DNA of 41,071 nucleotides from contig JAHLLR010000047.1 in NCBI GenBank assembly GCA_020444075.1, forward strand, positions 1 to 41,071. Direction: 5' to 3'. Positions within the stretch are counted from its first letter, which is position 1. Every line of letters begins with the position of its first letter. A program made the translations under genes and the position numbers. Source of the DNA: Deltaproteobacteria bacterium (GTDB taxonomy: Bacteria; Desulfobacterota; Desulfobacteria; Desulfobacterales; Desulfosarcinaceae). The notes below the pieces were generated by a model, which worked only from the letters and a program-made list of their open reading frames with translations, was not told the DNA's origin and did not search any database. Positions 8,620-16,369 of the stretch are shown in pieces.

Positions 8620-8635
8620 AGGCATGGAATGTGCT
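8620..8635 (+). promoter_or_regulatory. Sigma-54-like promoter for the flhA-flhF-flhG-fliA unit
   Basis: AGGCATGGAATGTGCT keeps the essential GG (-24) and GC (-12) at correct spacing but departs from TGGCAC-N5-TTGCW at three positions. It is close in sequence to the fliL box at 3104. The expected start point is near 8647, about 40 bases before the flhA ATG. It would place fliA under sigma-54 control. Confidence 0.45.
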
Positions 8636-8687
8636 ATTTCCAAATGCATTGACACTTTCCAGTAATCAAGGAGCGCCAAACCGCATC

Positions 8688-10799
8688 ATGGAACTTGCCG
8701 AACGCAAACAGTATTTAGACCGGTTCGCCTTTGTTGCCAACAACTCCGATGTCCTGATGGGGTTTGCCGCCATGTCCATTCTCATGGTCATGGTCATTCC
8801 CATTCCGGCGATGCTGCTCGACCTGTTTCTCTCCTTTAATATCACGTTGTCACTGATCATCCTTCTGGTGGGCATGTACATCCTTAAGCCACTGGATCTG
8901 TCTTCCTTCCCTTCGCTGTTGTTGTTGTCCACGCTGTTCCGCCTTTCCCTGAACGTAGCGTCCACAAGAATGATTCTGCTCCATGGAAACGAGGGGACGC
9001 AGGCTGCCGGGAAAGTGATCATGGCTTTCGGCAACTTTGTGGTCGGCGGGAACTACATTGTCGGATTTATCGTTTTTGTCATCCTGGTGGTGATCAACTT
9101 CATGGTCATCACTAAAGGTGCCGGCAGAATCGCCGAAGTCGCCGCCCGGTTTACCCTGGACGCCATGCCCGGCAAGCAGATGAGCATCGATGCCGACCTG
9201 AACGCCGGACTGATCGATGAAACTCAAGCCAGGGAGCGTCGCGGACAGATCAGCCGCGAGGCGGAGTACTATGGCGCCATGGATGGTGCCAACAAGTTTG
9301 TGCGCGGCGATGCCATTGCCGGCATCATTATTACCTTCGTCAATATTTTGGCCGGTCTGGCCATTGGCGTCTTCCAAAAGGACATGAACTTCGTCGATGC
9401 CGCCCAGACCTATACCCTGCTGACCGTTGGCGACGGATTGGTAAGCCAGATCCCGGCGCTGATAATTTCCACCGCCGCAGGCATCGTTGTGAGCCGTGCC
9501 GGTGCTGAAAAAAATCTGGGGCTTGAAATCGGGAGCCAGTTGCTGATTCAGCCCCGGGCCTTCGTTGTCGCTTCAGTTATCCTTTTCGGTTTCGGGCTGG
9601 TCCCCGGAATGCCGACCCTTCCGTTTCTGATTTTATCCGCTACGGCTGGACTGGTGGCCTACCTTGTGTTTCAGACGGAGCGGGCCAAACGGGAAGATGC
9701 CCGGGAACTCTCCCTGCAACAGACAAAAAAGGATCAAGAGAAACCGCCGGAAACCTTCAAACCCCTGCCTCCCATCGACGTGCTGGCCCTTGAGGTCGGT
9801 TATGGCCTGATTCCGCTGGTGGATGTGGAACAGGATGGCGAACTGCTCGAACGTATCAAATCGATCCGGCGACAGATTGCCCAGGAGATCGGCATCGTGG
9901 TCCCGTCGATCCACATCCAGGACAACATGAAACTCAAGCCGGGAGCCTATTCCATTTTATTGAAGGGGATCGAAGTCGCCAAAGGCGACATGATGATCAA
10001 CCATCTGCTGGCCATGAATTCGGGCAACGCCGATGCGAAGATCATCGGCATTGCCACGCGGGAACCTACCTACGGACTGGAGGCATTCTGGATCAAACCC
10101 GCAGCCCGTGAGGACGCCAACGCCAAAGGGTATACGGTGGTTGACCTGGCCACGATCATGACCACGCATCTTTCCGATGTGATCCGCCGACATGCCCACG
10201 AGTTGGTTGGCCGACAGGAAGTCCAGAAAATGCTCGACATCATCAAGGGCAGTCATCCCAAGGTGGTTGAGGAACTGGTCCCCAATCTCATGTCCCTGGG
10301 GGGGGTCGTCCGGGTGATCCAGAATCTTCTGCAGGAACAGGTTCCGGTGCGGGATCTGCTGACTATCCTGGAGACCCTGGCGGATTGGACCCCTGCCACC
10401 AAGAAACTGGAAATTCTGACCGAACATGTCCGTCAGGCCCTGGCCCGGACCATTACCCGTTTCTATCAGGCGGAAGATGGCAAGCTGCATGTGCTTACCT
10501 TGGATCAACGCATTGAGAAAAAAGTCGCCGAATCCCTCCAGCAGACCGATCAGGGCGCTTTTCTGGCCATCGACCCCGCTTTTGCAAAATCCATTATGGA
10601 CGACCTGACCGTTAAGATGGAAGATTATAAATCACTGGGTGTTCAACCCCTGCTCGTCTGCTCAGCCCAGATCCGGAGCCATTTCAAAAAATTGGCTGAC
10701 CGGTTCCTTCCAGGTTTGGCTGTGCTTTCCTATGACGAGATTGTCAGCAGTGCCAAGATCCAAATAGTGGGAACCGTGGAGGCCTCAGATGCAGATTAA
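8688..10799 (+). CDS. flhA: Flagellar export gate component FlhA
   Basis: The 703-residue protein has an N-terminal half of about eight membrane helices, with the FHIPEP-family block (LDLFLSFNITLSLIILLVGMYI, then FPSLLLLSTLFRLSLNVASTR) and the cytoplasmic-loop TLDAMPGKQMSIDADLNAG. The soluble C-terminal half forms the nonameric export ring (VLALEVGYGLIPLVD, RRQIAQEIGIVVPSIHI). FlhA uses the proton-motive force to drive export. I place the start at ATG 8688 (AAGGAG 14 bases upstream). A GTG at 8631 is in frame but lies inside the promoter box, so it would be at or before the transcript start. flhF overlaps the 3' end by 11 bases. Confidence 0.96.
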   Translation: MELAERKQYLDRFAFVANNSDVLMGFAAMSILMVMVIPIPAMLLDLFLSFNITLSLIILLVGMYILKPLDLSSFPSLLLLSTLFRLSLNVASTRMILLHGNEGTQAAGKVIMAFGNFVVGGNYIVGFIVFVILVVINFMVITKGAGRIAEVAARFTLDAMPGKQMSIDADLNAGLIDETQARERRGQISREAEYYGAMDGANKFVRGDAIAGIIITFVNILAGLAIGVFQKDMNFVDAAQTYTLLTVGDGLVSQIPALIISTAAGIVVSRAGAEKNLGLEIGSQLLIQPRAFVVASVILFGFGLVPGMPTLPFLILSATAGLVAYLVFQTERAKREDARELSLQQTKKDQEKPPETFKPLPPIDVLALEVGYGLIPLVDVEQDGELLERIKSIRRQIAQEIGIVVPSIHIQDNMKLKPGAYSILLKGIEVAKGDMMINHLLAMNSGNADAKIIGIATREPTYGLEAFWIKPAAREDANAKGYTVVDLATIMTTHLSDVIRRHAHELVGRQEVQKMLDIIKGSHPKVVEELVPNLMSLGGVVRVIQNLLQEQVPVRDLLTILETLADWTPATKKLEILTEHVRQALARTITRFYQAEDGKLHVLTLDQRIEKKVAESLQQTDQGAFLAIDPAFAKSIMDDLTVKMEDYKSLGVQPLLVCSAQIRSHFKKLADRFLPGLAVLSYDEIVSSAKIQIVGTVEASDAD

Positions 10800-12189
10800 G
10801 CGCTTTGAAGCGACCGATATGACAGAAGCCCTTCGCCTGGTTAAGCGTGAGTTTGGCGACAACGCCGTGATTTTGTCGGCAAAAGAAATACGACCGGGTG
10901 GTTTTTTCAGTGCGTTGAGAAAAAAAAGTGTCGAGATCACTGCAGCCACCGATTATCCGGTGGACGATGCCCGGGAAAACGATGGCTTTTCCGGACTGTT
11001 GTCGGAACATCTGAACAGCGCAGGAGAAACGGACCGCGTTTCCCTGTCGTCGTCACCTCAGGCATCTATGCAAACAGGCCTGAAAGCCAGGGCCGATTTG
11101 CATCAGCCGCGGGAACCGGAAAAGCAGCGGGCACCGCGGGATGGATGGGATCTCCTGCCGGAACAGGCATTCATTCCTGATGCGGTAAAATCTAACCTGG
11201 AGATCAATGGGAGTCCGATGGCAGATAAGGGTTTGCTGTCAAAACAAATGTCACGCCCGCACAGCGACCGTCTGATCGCCGAACCCTTTTACCGCGATCT
11301 GGCGGTACAGAAAATTATTGCCCTGGTAGGGCCGTGCGGTGCGGGAAAATCCACCACGGTGGCCAAGCTGGCCTGGCATTGCCAGGTGGTTGAAAAGCAA
11401 CGGATTGGGCTCATCAGTCTTGATCGATTCAGAATCGGTGCGAACGGCATGCTGGCACGTGTTGCGCAAATCATGAACCTGCCGCTCGCGGTCGTCCACG
11501 ACGCCGAGCAACTGCAGTCGGCCTTAACCGATCTTATGGACGTCGATGTGGTGTTTATCGATACACCGGGAATCAGCAGAATGGACGATTCCATGATGGA
11601 CGGCGTCCGTGCATTGCTCCGATCCGCCAATCCGGATGAGACCCATCTGGTGATCGGTGCGACCGTCCGGGACGACGTGTTCGAGGCCACCGTAAACTCC
11701 TTTTCACCCTTGGGGGTGAATCGTTTACTGTTCACCCATATGGATGAGCCTGTCAGGGAGGGGGTCGTTTTGAATCTATTGAAGAAAAGCGGGCTGACTT
11801 CGTCCTTCTATGGCGATGGGGTGGATCTGTTCGATGGATTGCATGAATCGACGGCCGATAGGCTGGGCGGGTTTCCCCAGAATCGTGAACCCGCAGGTGG
11901 ACGGGTGAGCGTTTTTTCCAGGAAACGGACACAGCTGGAAACCGGTGCGGTTATCAGCGAGGTCAACCGCGGTTCAGTCCACTATGTGGCCAACCGCAAT
12001 TCCGAACTTTTTCACCATCCCAGCTGCAAGTCAGTCAAACGGATCAACGTGGAGAACATTACTGCGTTCAACAGCATTGAACAAGCCATGGACGAAGGGT
12101 TCAAACCGTGCCGGGCATGCTGTGACATCAGCATGCTCAGAAAAACGGTGAATGAACCTTTTGGTTTTCAGCGTGCGAGTGCCATATAA
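10789..12189 (+). CDS. flhF: FlhF, SRP-type GTPase for flagellar placement, with an unusual Ada-like zinc-binding tail
   Basis: This 466-residue protein opens with the FlhF N-terminal block (MQIKRFEATDMTEALRLVKREFGDNAVILS), has a variable linker (~75-170), then an NG GTPase domain: P-loop GPCGAGKST at 181-189, the IGLISLDRFRIGA block, DTPG at 258-261 and THMD at 316-319. The family normally reads DTAGR and TKxD, so G3 and G4 are altered and GTP binding may be weak. After the GTPase, residues ~395-450 form a domain not expected in FlhF: YVANRNSELFHHPSC, then ENI-AF-S, and GFKPCRAC, giving H409, C413, C441 and C444. This matches the Ada metal-binding fold with His at the methyl-acceptor position. 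It overlaps flhA by 11 bases; flhG follows after 17 bases. FlhF recruits early flagellar parts to the pole. Confidence 0.9.
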   Translation: MQIKRFEATDMTEALRLVKREFGDNAVILSAKEIRPGGFFSALRKKSVEITAATDYPVDDARENDGFSGLLSEHLNSAGETDRVSLSSSPQASMQTGLKARADLHQPREPEKQRAPRDGWDLLPEQAFIPDAVKSNLEINGSPMADKGLLSKQMSRPHSDRLIAEPFYRDLAVQKIIALVGPCGAGKSTTVAKLAWHCQVVEKQRIGLISLDRFRIGANGMLARVAQIMNLPLAVVHDAEQLQSALTDLMDVDVVFIDTPGISRMDDSMMDGVRALLRSANPDETHLVIGATVRDDVFEATVNSFSPLGVNRLLFTHMDEPVREGVVLNLLKKSGLTSSFYGDGVDLFDGLHESTADRLGGFPQNREPAGGRVSVFSRKRTQLETGAVISEVNRGSVHYVANRNSELFHHPSCKSVKRINVENITAFNSIEQAMDEGFKPCRACCDISMLRKTVNEPFGFQRASAI

Positions 12190-12206
12190 TCGGGAGACAG
12201 ACCATA

Positions 12207-13094
12207 ATGCCAAATTTTGAGAAGACCGGACAGATCATCAGCCTGAACCAGAAAAGAAGACAGAGGCATTCGATGATGAAAAAGGGTGCAGCGCAGCCGT
12301 CACCGGCCAGGGTTATTGCTATCACCAGCGGTAAAGGCGGGGTCGGCAAAACCAATATCGTCGCCAATTTGGGCTACACCCTGTGCAAGGCGGGCAAAAG
12401 GGTGCTTATCTTCGATGCGGACCTGGGCCTCGGGAATCTGGATGTGCTGTTGGGACTGACCCCCCAGTACAATCTTTCCCACGTGGTCGAAGGCAGGAAA
12501 AAAATATCGGAAATCATCATCAGCGGACCGGGAAATTTAAAAATTCTGCCCGCATCGTCGGGAATTCAGGAACTGACCAAGTTGACATCTGCTCAGAAAA
12601 TTGGGATATCTAATGAACTCAATACCCTGTTGTCCGACTATGACATCGTGCTGATTGACACGGCCGCCGGCATCTCCTCCAACGTACTCTATTTCAATGC
12701 GTCGGCCAACGAGATAATGGTCGTCGTCACCCCTGAACCGACGTCCATCACCGATGCTTATGCATTGATGAAAATCCTTTCGGTCAAATACCAGGAGAAG
12801 CATTTCCGGCTGATCGTCAACCTGGCAAAAAATTCAAAGGAAGCCGAAGAGGTGAGCCGGCAGCTCTGTCTTGTGGCCAATCGCTTTCTGGATGTCTCCA
12901 TCGAATATTTCGGGAATGTGCTGGTAGACGACAAGGTGAAAGAGGGTGTCCGCAAGCAGAAAGTCGTCAGTGAATTCGCCCCCATGACCCAGGCGAGTCG
13001 AAACTTCGCCGAATTGGCCCATAAACTGGTCCGATCCCAGCCGATGATTCCCAGCCTGGAGAATCGGCCGCTGATCTGGCGGGATATCGTGTAA
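12207..13094 (+). CDS. flhG: FlhG (FleN/YlxH), MinD-like ATPase controlling flagellar number
   Basis: The 295-residue ParA/MinD-family ATPase has the deviant Walker A motif SGKGGVGKTN near residue 40, the switch I block IFDADLGLGNLDVLLGL, the Walker B stretch IVLIDTAAGIS and a C-terminal basic/amphipathic segment for membrane contact. It partners FlhF to set flagellar number. The first ~30 residues are basic; the FlhF-activating DQAxxLR peptide of other FlhG proteins is not clear, though GQIISLN at residues 8-14 may be a decayed version. The start at 12207 has GGGAGA upstream. It lies between flhF and fliA, the conserved order, with 157 bases to fliA. Confidence 0.93.
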   Translation: MPNFEKTGQIISLNQKRRQRHSMMKKGAAQPSPARVIAITSGKGGVGKTNIVANLGYTLCKAGKRVLIFDADLGLGNLDVLLGLTPQYNLSHVVEGRKKISEIIISGPGNLKILPASSGIQELTKLTSAQKIGISNELNTLLSDYDIVLIDTAAGISSNVLYFNASANEIMVVVTPEPTSITDAYALMKILSVKYQEKHFRLIVNLAKNSKEAEEVSRQLCLVANRFLDVSIEYFGNVLVDDKVKEGVRKQKVVSEFAPMTQASRNFAELAHKLVRSQPMIPSLENRPLIWRDIV

Positions 13095-13251
13095 ACCATG
13101 CGGACATCAACGGACCGACATCCCGATGAAATCGTGAATATCATTTTGGAACCGGGCTGAACGGAGTGGGGAAAAACGGCCTTTCCCGGCAACGGAAGGG
13201 TGGATGGATAAAAGAGTAGAACGGAAGAATTCCTAAACCTGGAGCAAAAAC

Positions 13252-14010
13252 ATGGACCTGGCGCAATCACGAGAAGAAAATTTCGGTAAAGACAGCCATT
13301 TGCTGCGAAATCAGATTATCAACGAATACCTTCCCTATGTGAAGCGTATTGTGAACCGGATCGCGGTTCATTTGCCGGCCACCATCGAGGTGGATGATCT
13401 GATTAATGTGGGAATCATCGGGTTGATTCAGGCCATTGAGCGTTACGACCCCTCCCGGGACAATAAATTTATCACCTTCGCCGTGTTTCGTATCAAGGGA
13501 GCCGTGTTGAGTGAACTGCGGTCACGCGATTTTCTGGGCCGTACCACGCGAAGGAAGATCCGCGACCTGGAAAAGGCCTATCTGAAGCTGGAACAGAAGC
13601 TGGGTCGGGAAGTCGCCGACCAGGAGGTGGCCGACGAGATGAACATGGATCTGGAACAGTTTTATAAGGTCAAGCGGATGTCCAGCATCTCTTTTGTCAG
13701 CTTCGAGGAGGTCGGGCAGGGATCGCGAAACGATGTCTCGACGCTTTCCAGTACCATGGCTTATGGCGATGCTGATGACGCGCTGTCCATGACTACCATG
13801 AAAGAGATCAAATCTACCATCGCCAAGAATATCGACCTGCTTCCGGAAAAGGAAAAGCTCGTCGTATCCCTTTATTACTCCGATGAATTAACCATGAAGG
13901 AGATCGGCAAGGTCATGGATATTACCGAATCCCGTGTTTCGCAGATCCATGCCCAGGCCATCATTCATCTGAGAAGCAAACTGCGCCGGGATGGATTGCT
14001 TGAGGATTGA
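13252..14010 (+). CDS. fliA: Flagellar sigma factor FliA (sigma-28)
   Basis: This 252-residue sigma-70-family factor has region 2 (LPYVKRIVNRIAVHLPATIEVDDLINVGIIGLIQAIERYDP, with the FITFAVFRIKGAVLSELRS core), region 3 (RKIRDLEKAYLKLEQKLGREVADQEVADEM) and region 4 helix-turn-helix (ELTMKEIGKVMDITESRVSQIHAQAI). It directs transcription of late flagellar genes. The ATG has CTGGAG 8 bases upstream. Its anti-sigma factor FlgM is encoded at 19750-20085. Sigma-28 promoter sequences are recognisable upstream of flgM and upstream of the regulator-motA-motB genes, so FliA targets lie in the same window. Confidence 0.96.
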   Translation: MDLAQSREENFGKDSHLLRNQIINEYLPYVKRIVNRIAVHLPATIEVDDLINVGIIGLIQAIERYDPSRDNKFITFAVFRIKGAVLSELRSRDFLGRTTRRKIRDLEKAYLKLEQKLGREVADQEVADEMNMDLEQFYKVKRMSSISFVSFEEVGQGSRNDVSTLSSTMAYGDADDALSMTTMKEIKSTIAKNIDLLPEKEKLVVSLYYSDELTMKEIGKVMDITESRVSQIHAQAIIHLRSKLRRDGLLED

Positions 14011-14072
14011 TCGAAGCCGCACGCATCGATTTGAATGCGAGACCGTATCGACAAGAATAAAAAGAGGTGAAC

Positions 14073-14525
14073 ATGTTACATGCCAGCTATGAAATTTGGG
14101 CCGTCGCCGTTATCTTACTGCTGATCGGGTTCTGGATCCTGAAACGGGGGCTTGCCCGAAAAAGTCCTGAACAGGGGGACGGATTGAATAGCGCATGGTT
14201 CGATTCCTCCAGCCGGGAGCACGATATCGAGCATCGGGCACTGATGTTCCTGATGGCTCAAAAAACCGATTCCGTACTGGCCGCACTGGCTCGCACCCTC
14301 GAGCATGAACGACAAAAACTGGGCGGCGTCGTCAGAAAACCGTCGATGTCCGACGCCATTGATGCATTGCAGGCAGAAGCGAACCCTGCCTCGACCCATC
14401 GTCATTCGTCCTACGACCAGATTCTGCCCATGGCCCACGACGGGATTGCCGTTGCGAATATCGCCCGTCAACTGCAATTGCCCGAAGCGGAAGTTTCTTT
14501 GGTAATGCGTCTGAATGCCGCATAA
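14073..14525 (+). CDS. Small membrane-anchored protein downstream of fliA, SwrB-like in position and layout
   Basis: The product has 150 residues. One N-terminal membrane helix (about residues 6-25, IWAVAVILLLIGFWILKRGLA) is followed by a charged, poorly conserved cytoplasmic middle and a C-terminal helix-turn-helix-like segment (YDQILPMAHDGIAVANIARQLQLPEAEVSLVMRL). This layout, and the place directly after the sigma-28 gene, match Bacillus SwrB; the C-terminal segment also resembles DUF2802-type motility proteins. I chose ATG 14073 over the in-frame GTG 14067 because AGAGG then lies 5 bases upstream. A terminator follows, so it ends the flhA unit. A role in export-gate or basal-body maturation is inference from position; sequence identity to SwrB is not established. 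Confidence 0.7.
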   Translation: MLHASYEIWAVAVILLLIGFWILKRGLARKSPEQGDGLNSAWFDSSSREHDIEHRALMFLMAQKTDSVLAALARTLEHERQKLGGVVRKPSMSDAIDALQAEANPASTHRHSSYDQILPMAHDGIAVANIARQLQLPEAEVSLVMRLNAA

Positions 14526-14565
14526 CCGCGGAACTGGCGTTGCCTTTAATCATAAGGGAAAAAAG

Positions 14566-14598
14566 ACCGGTAAGGTATTTGTTGCCTACCGGTTTTTT
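14566..14598 (+). terminator. Rho-independent terminator closing the flhA-fliA unit
   Basis: ACCGGTA (14566-14572) pairs with TACCGGT (14587-14593), extended by GG/CC across a one-base bulge, and runs into TTTTTT ending at 14598. It lies 41 bases after the stop of the small membrane protein gene and 77 bases before the flgF promoter. Confidence 0.8.
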
Positions 14599-14674
14599 AT
14601 TTTTCAGCCGGTCAACCCCATGCTTCAATCGTCCGATCGGCCTGAAATAGAGCATCCTCGGAAAGTTCAGGTTG

Positions 14675-14690
14675 TGGCACATAGTTTGCA
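14675..14690 (+). promoter_or_regulatory. Consensus sigma-54 promoter for flgF-G-A-H-I-J
   Basis: TGGCACATAGTTTGCA is a full match to TGGCAC-N5-TTGCA. The expected start point is near 14702, giving a ~43-base leader to flgF at 14745. It is the best sigma-54 site in the window and sits between a terminator and the rod/ring genes. Confidence 0.85.
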
Positions 14691-14744
14691 TAATACTGCC
14701 TCAGACATGGACAAACTCAATACAACCCATCAGGAGTCAACACC

Positions 14745-15491
14745 ATGAGTGGTGGAATGTACCTTGCCGCAGCCGGCGCTCTGGTTCAGCAATTGCGACT
14801 GGAGGTGCTCGCCAACAATGTGGCCAACATCAGTACCATCGGCTATAAAGGCGATCAATCCATCTTCAGGATCCCGGAAGAGACCGACCCCCAGACCTTT
14901 CCGACATCCATTGAAGGGATTCAATCGTTATCACCCTATGCGCCGCCATTTTCCACCGTCATCGATTTCAGTCAGGGAGCGATTCGACAGACCGGCAACC
15001 CCTTGGATGTGGCCATTAACGGCGATGGGTTTTTCTCCATTCAGACGCCCGACGGTGTCCAATATACCCGCCAGGGAAGCTTTACGCTGAATGCCGAAGG
15101 GGTGCTGGTCACACCGGACGGCTATCCGGTGCTGGGCGAAGGCGGTGAAATTTCCCTTGAGGAAGGAACCGTTGAAATCGACATGGAGGGGGCCGTGTAT
15201 GTGGACGGGGACGAAGTCGGACGACTCCGGATAACCGATTTTCCCAATACCGACACGCTGAAAAAAGCCGGCAACGGTCGATTTGTCGGATCGGATGCTT
15301 CAATTTCGGGAAAACGTCCGGAAAACACCACCTTGAGCCAGGGTTATCTGGAAACCGGAAACGTCAACCCGGTAAGGGCAATGACCGAGATGATTGAAAC
15401 CTCGCGGGCCTTTGAAGCCTATCAGAAGGTGATCCAAAGTGCTGACGAAGCCACATCCAAAAGCATCAATGATGTGGGCAAAACCATATAA
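14745..15491 (+). CDS. flgF: Flagellar proximal rod protein FlgF
   Basis: This 248-residue axial protein begins SGGMYLAAAGALVQQLRLEVLANNVANISTIGYKGD, the FlgF form of the rod N-terminal motif, and has the central block NPLDVAINGDGFFSIQTPDGVQYTRQGSFTLN. The C-terminal helix reads ETGNVNPVRAMTEMIETSRAFEAYQKVIQ. FlgF forms part of the rod that crosses the periplasm. The ATG has CAGGAG 9 bases upstream. It is the first gene after the consensus sigma-54 promoter; flgG follows after 84 bases. Confidence 0.94.
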   Translation: MSGGMYLAAAGALVQQLRLEVLANNVANISTIGYKGDQSIFRIPEETDPQTFPTSIEGIQSLSPYAPPFSTVIDFSQGAIRQTGNPLDVAINGDGFFSIQTPDGVQYTRQGSFTLNAEGVLVTPDGYPVLGEGGEISLEEGTVEIDMEGAVYVDGDEVGRLRITDFPNTDTLKKAGNGRFVGSDASISGKRPENTTLSQGYLETGNVNPVRAMTEMIETSRAFEAYQKVIQSADEATSKSINDVGKTI

Positions 15492-15575
15492 ATGATGAAC
15501 CGACACGGACCCTGTGGCTGATCGAATCTCCGCCACCGGGTCCCTGCCAATGAAGCGACGCTACAGGAGGAAACC

Positions 15576-16364
15576 ATGATCAGAAGCCTATGGTCCGCAG
15601 CCACTGGAATGCAGGCTCAGACATTGAATATCGATGTGATTTCAAACAACCTGGCCAATGTCGGCACCTCCGGATTCAAGAAAAGCCGGGCCGATTTCCA
15701 GGATCTGCTTTATCAGACGCTTCGATCGCCGGGGGTGTCATCCTCCGCAGATACCCAGGTGCCTACCGGAATCCAGGTGGGCCACGGCGTGCGTCCCGCC
15801 GCCACCCAGAAGATGTTCACCCAGGGGGAATTCAACCACACGCAGAATCAACTGGATATGGCCATCGAAGGCGGCGGGTTTTTCCAGGTGATCCAGCCCA
15901 ACGGAGAAATCGGGTACTCCCGGGCAGGGACATTCAAACTGGACAGCGACGGCCGGCTGGTGACATCGGACGGGTTTCCCATGGAACCGGAAATCACCAT
16001 CCCGGCTGATGCGATTTCCGTTTCCATCGGAACCGACGGAACGGTATCGGTCCTGTTGGCAGGAGAAAATCAACCATCGGAAATCGGCAATATTGAACTG
16101 GCCAACTTTGTGAACCCGGCGGGGTTGAGGAGCATCGGCAGGAATCTTTACGTCCCGTCCGCTTCCTCGGGAGATGCCACCACCGGGACACCGGGTGAGG
16201 ATAGCTACGGCACCATTGCACAGGGGTATCTGGAGATGTCCAACGTGAGCGTGGTGGATGAGATGGTCAATATGATCGTGGCCCAACGGGCCTATGAAAC
16301 CAACAGCAAGACCATTCAGGCCTCCGATGATATGCTTCAGACCGCAACCAACCTGAGAAGGTAG
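15576..16364 (+). CDS. flgG: Flagellar distal rod protein FlgG
   Basis: At 262 residues this is standard Flg[48 protein letters not shown] at the N-terminus, the [15 protein letters not shown] block, and the C-terminal helix [23 protein letters not shown]. FlgG polymerises into the distal rod that ends at the outer membrane. The residues after FQDLLYQT include the FlgG-specific rod stretch. A strong CAGGAGG site lies upstream. flgA follows after 5 bases. Confidence 0.96.
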   Translation: MIRSLWSAATGMQAQTLNIDVISNNLANVGTSGFKKSRADFQDLLYQTLRSPGVSSSADTQVPTGIQVGHGVRPAATQKMFTQGEFNHTQNQLDMAIEGGGFFQVIQPNGEIGYSRAGTFKLDSDGRLVTSDGFPMEPEITIPADAISVSIGTDGTVSVLLAGENQPSEIGNIELANFVNPAGLRSIGRNLYVPSASSGDATTGTPGEDSYGTIAQGYLEMSNVSVVDEMVNMIVAQRAYETNSKTIQASDDMLQTATNLRR

Positions 16365-16369
16365 CACCG

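Noticed and set aside
8631-8687. Extended flhA start at GTG 8631
   Set aside because: It lies inside the sigma-54-like box and has no ribosome site; ATG 8688 has AAGGAG and begins the conserved protein.
13095-13251. Possible separate fliA promoter or small gene between flhG and fliA
   Set aside because: No sigma-54, sigma-28 or good sigma-70 pattern and no credible reading frame; only short TTTCCC/GGGAAA repeats.
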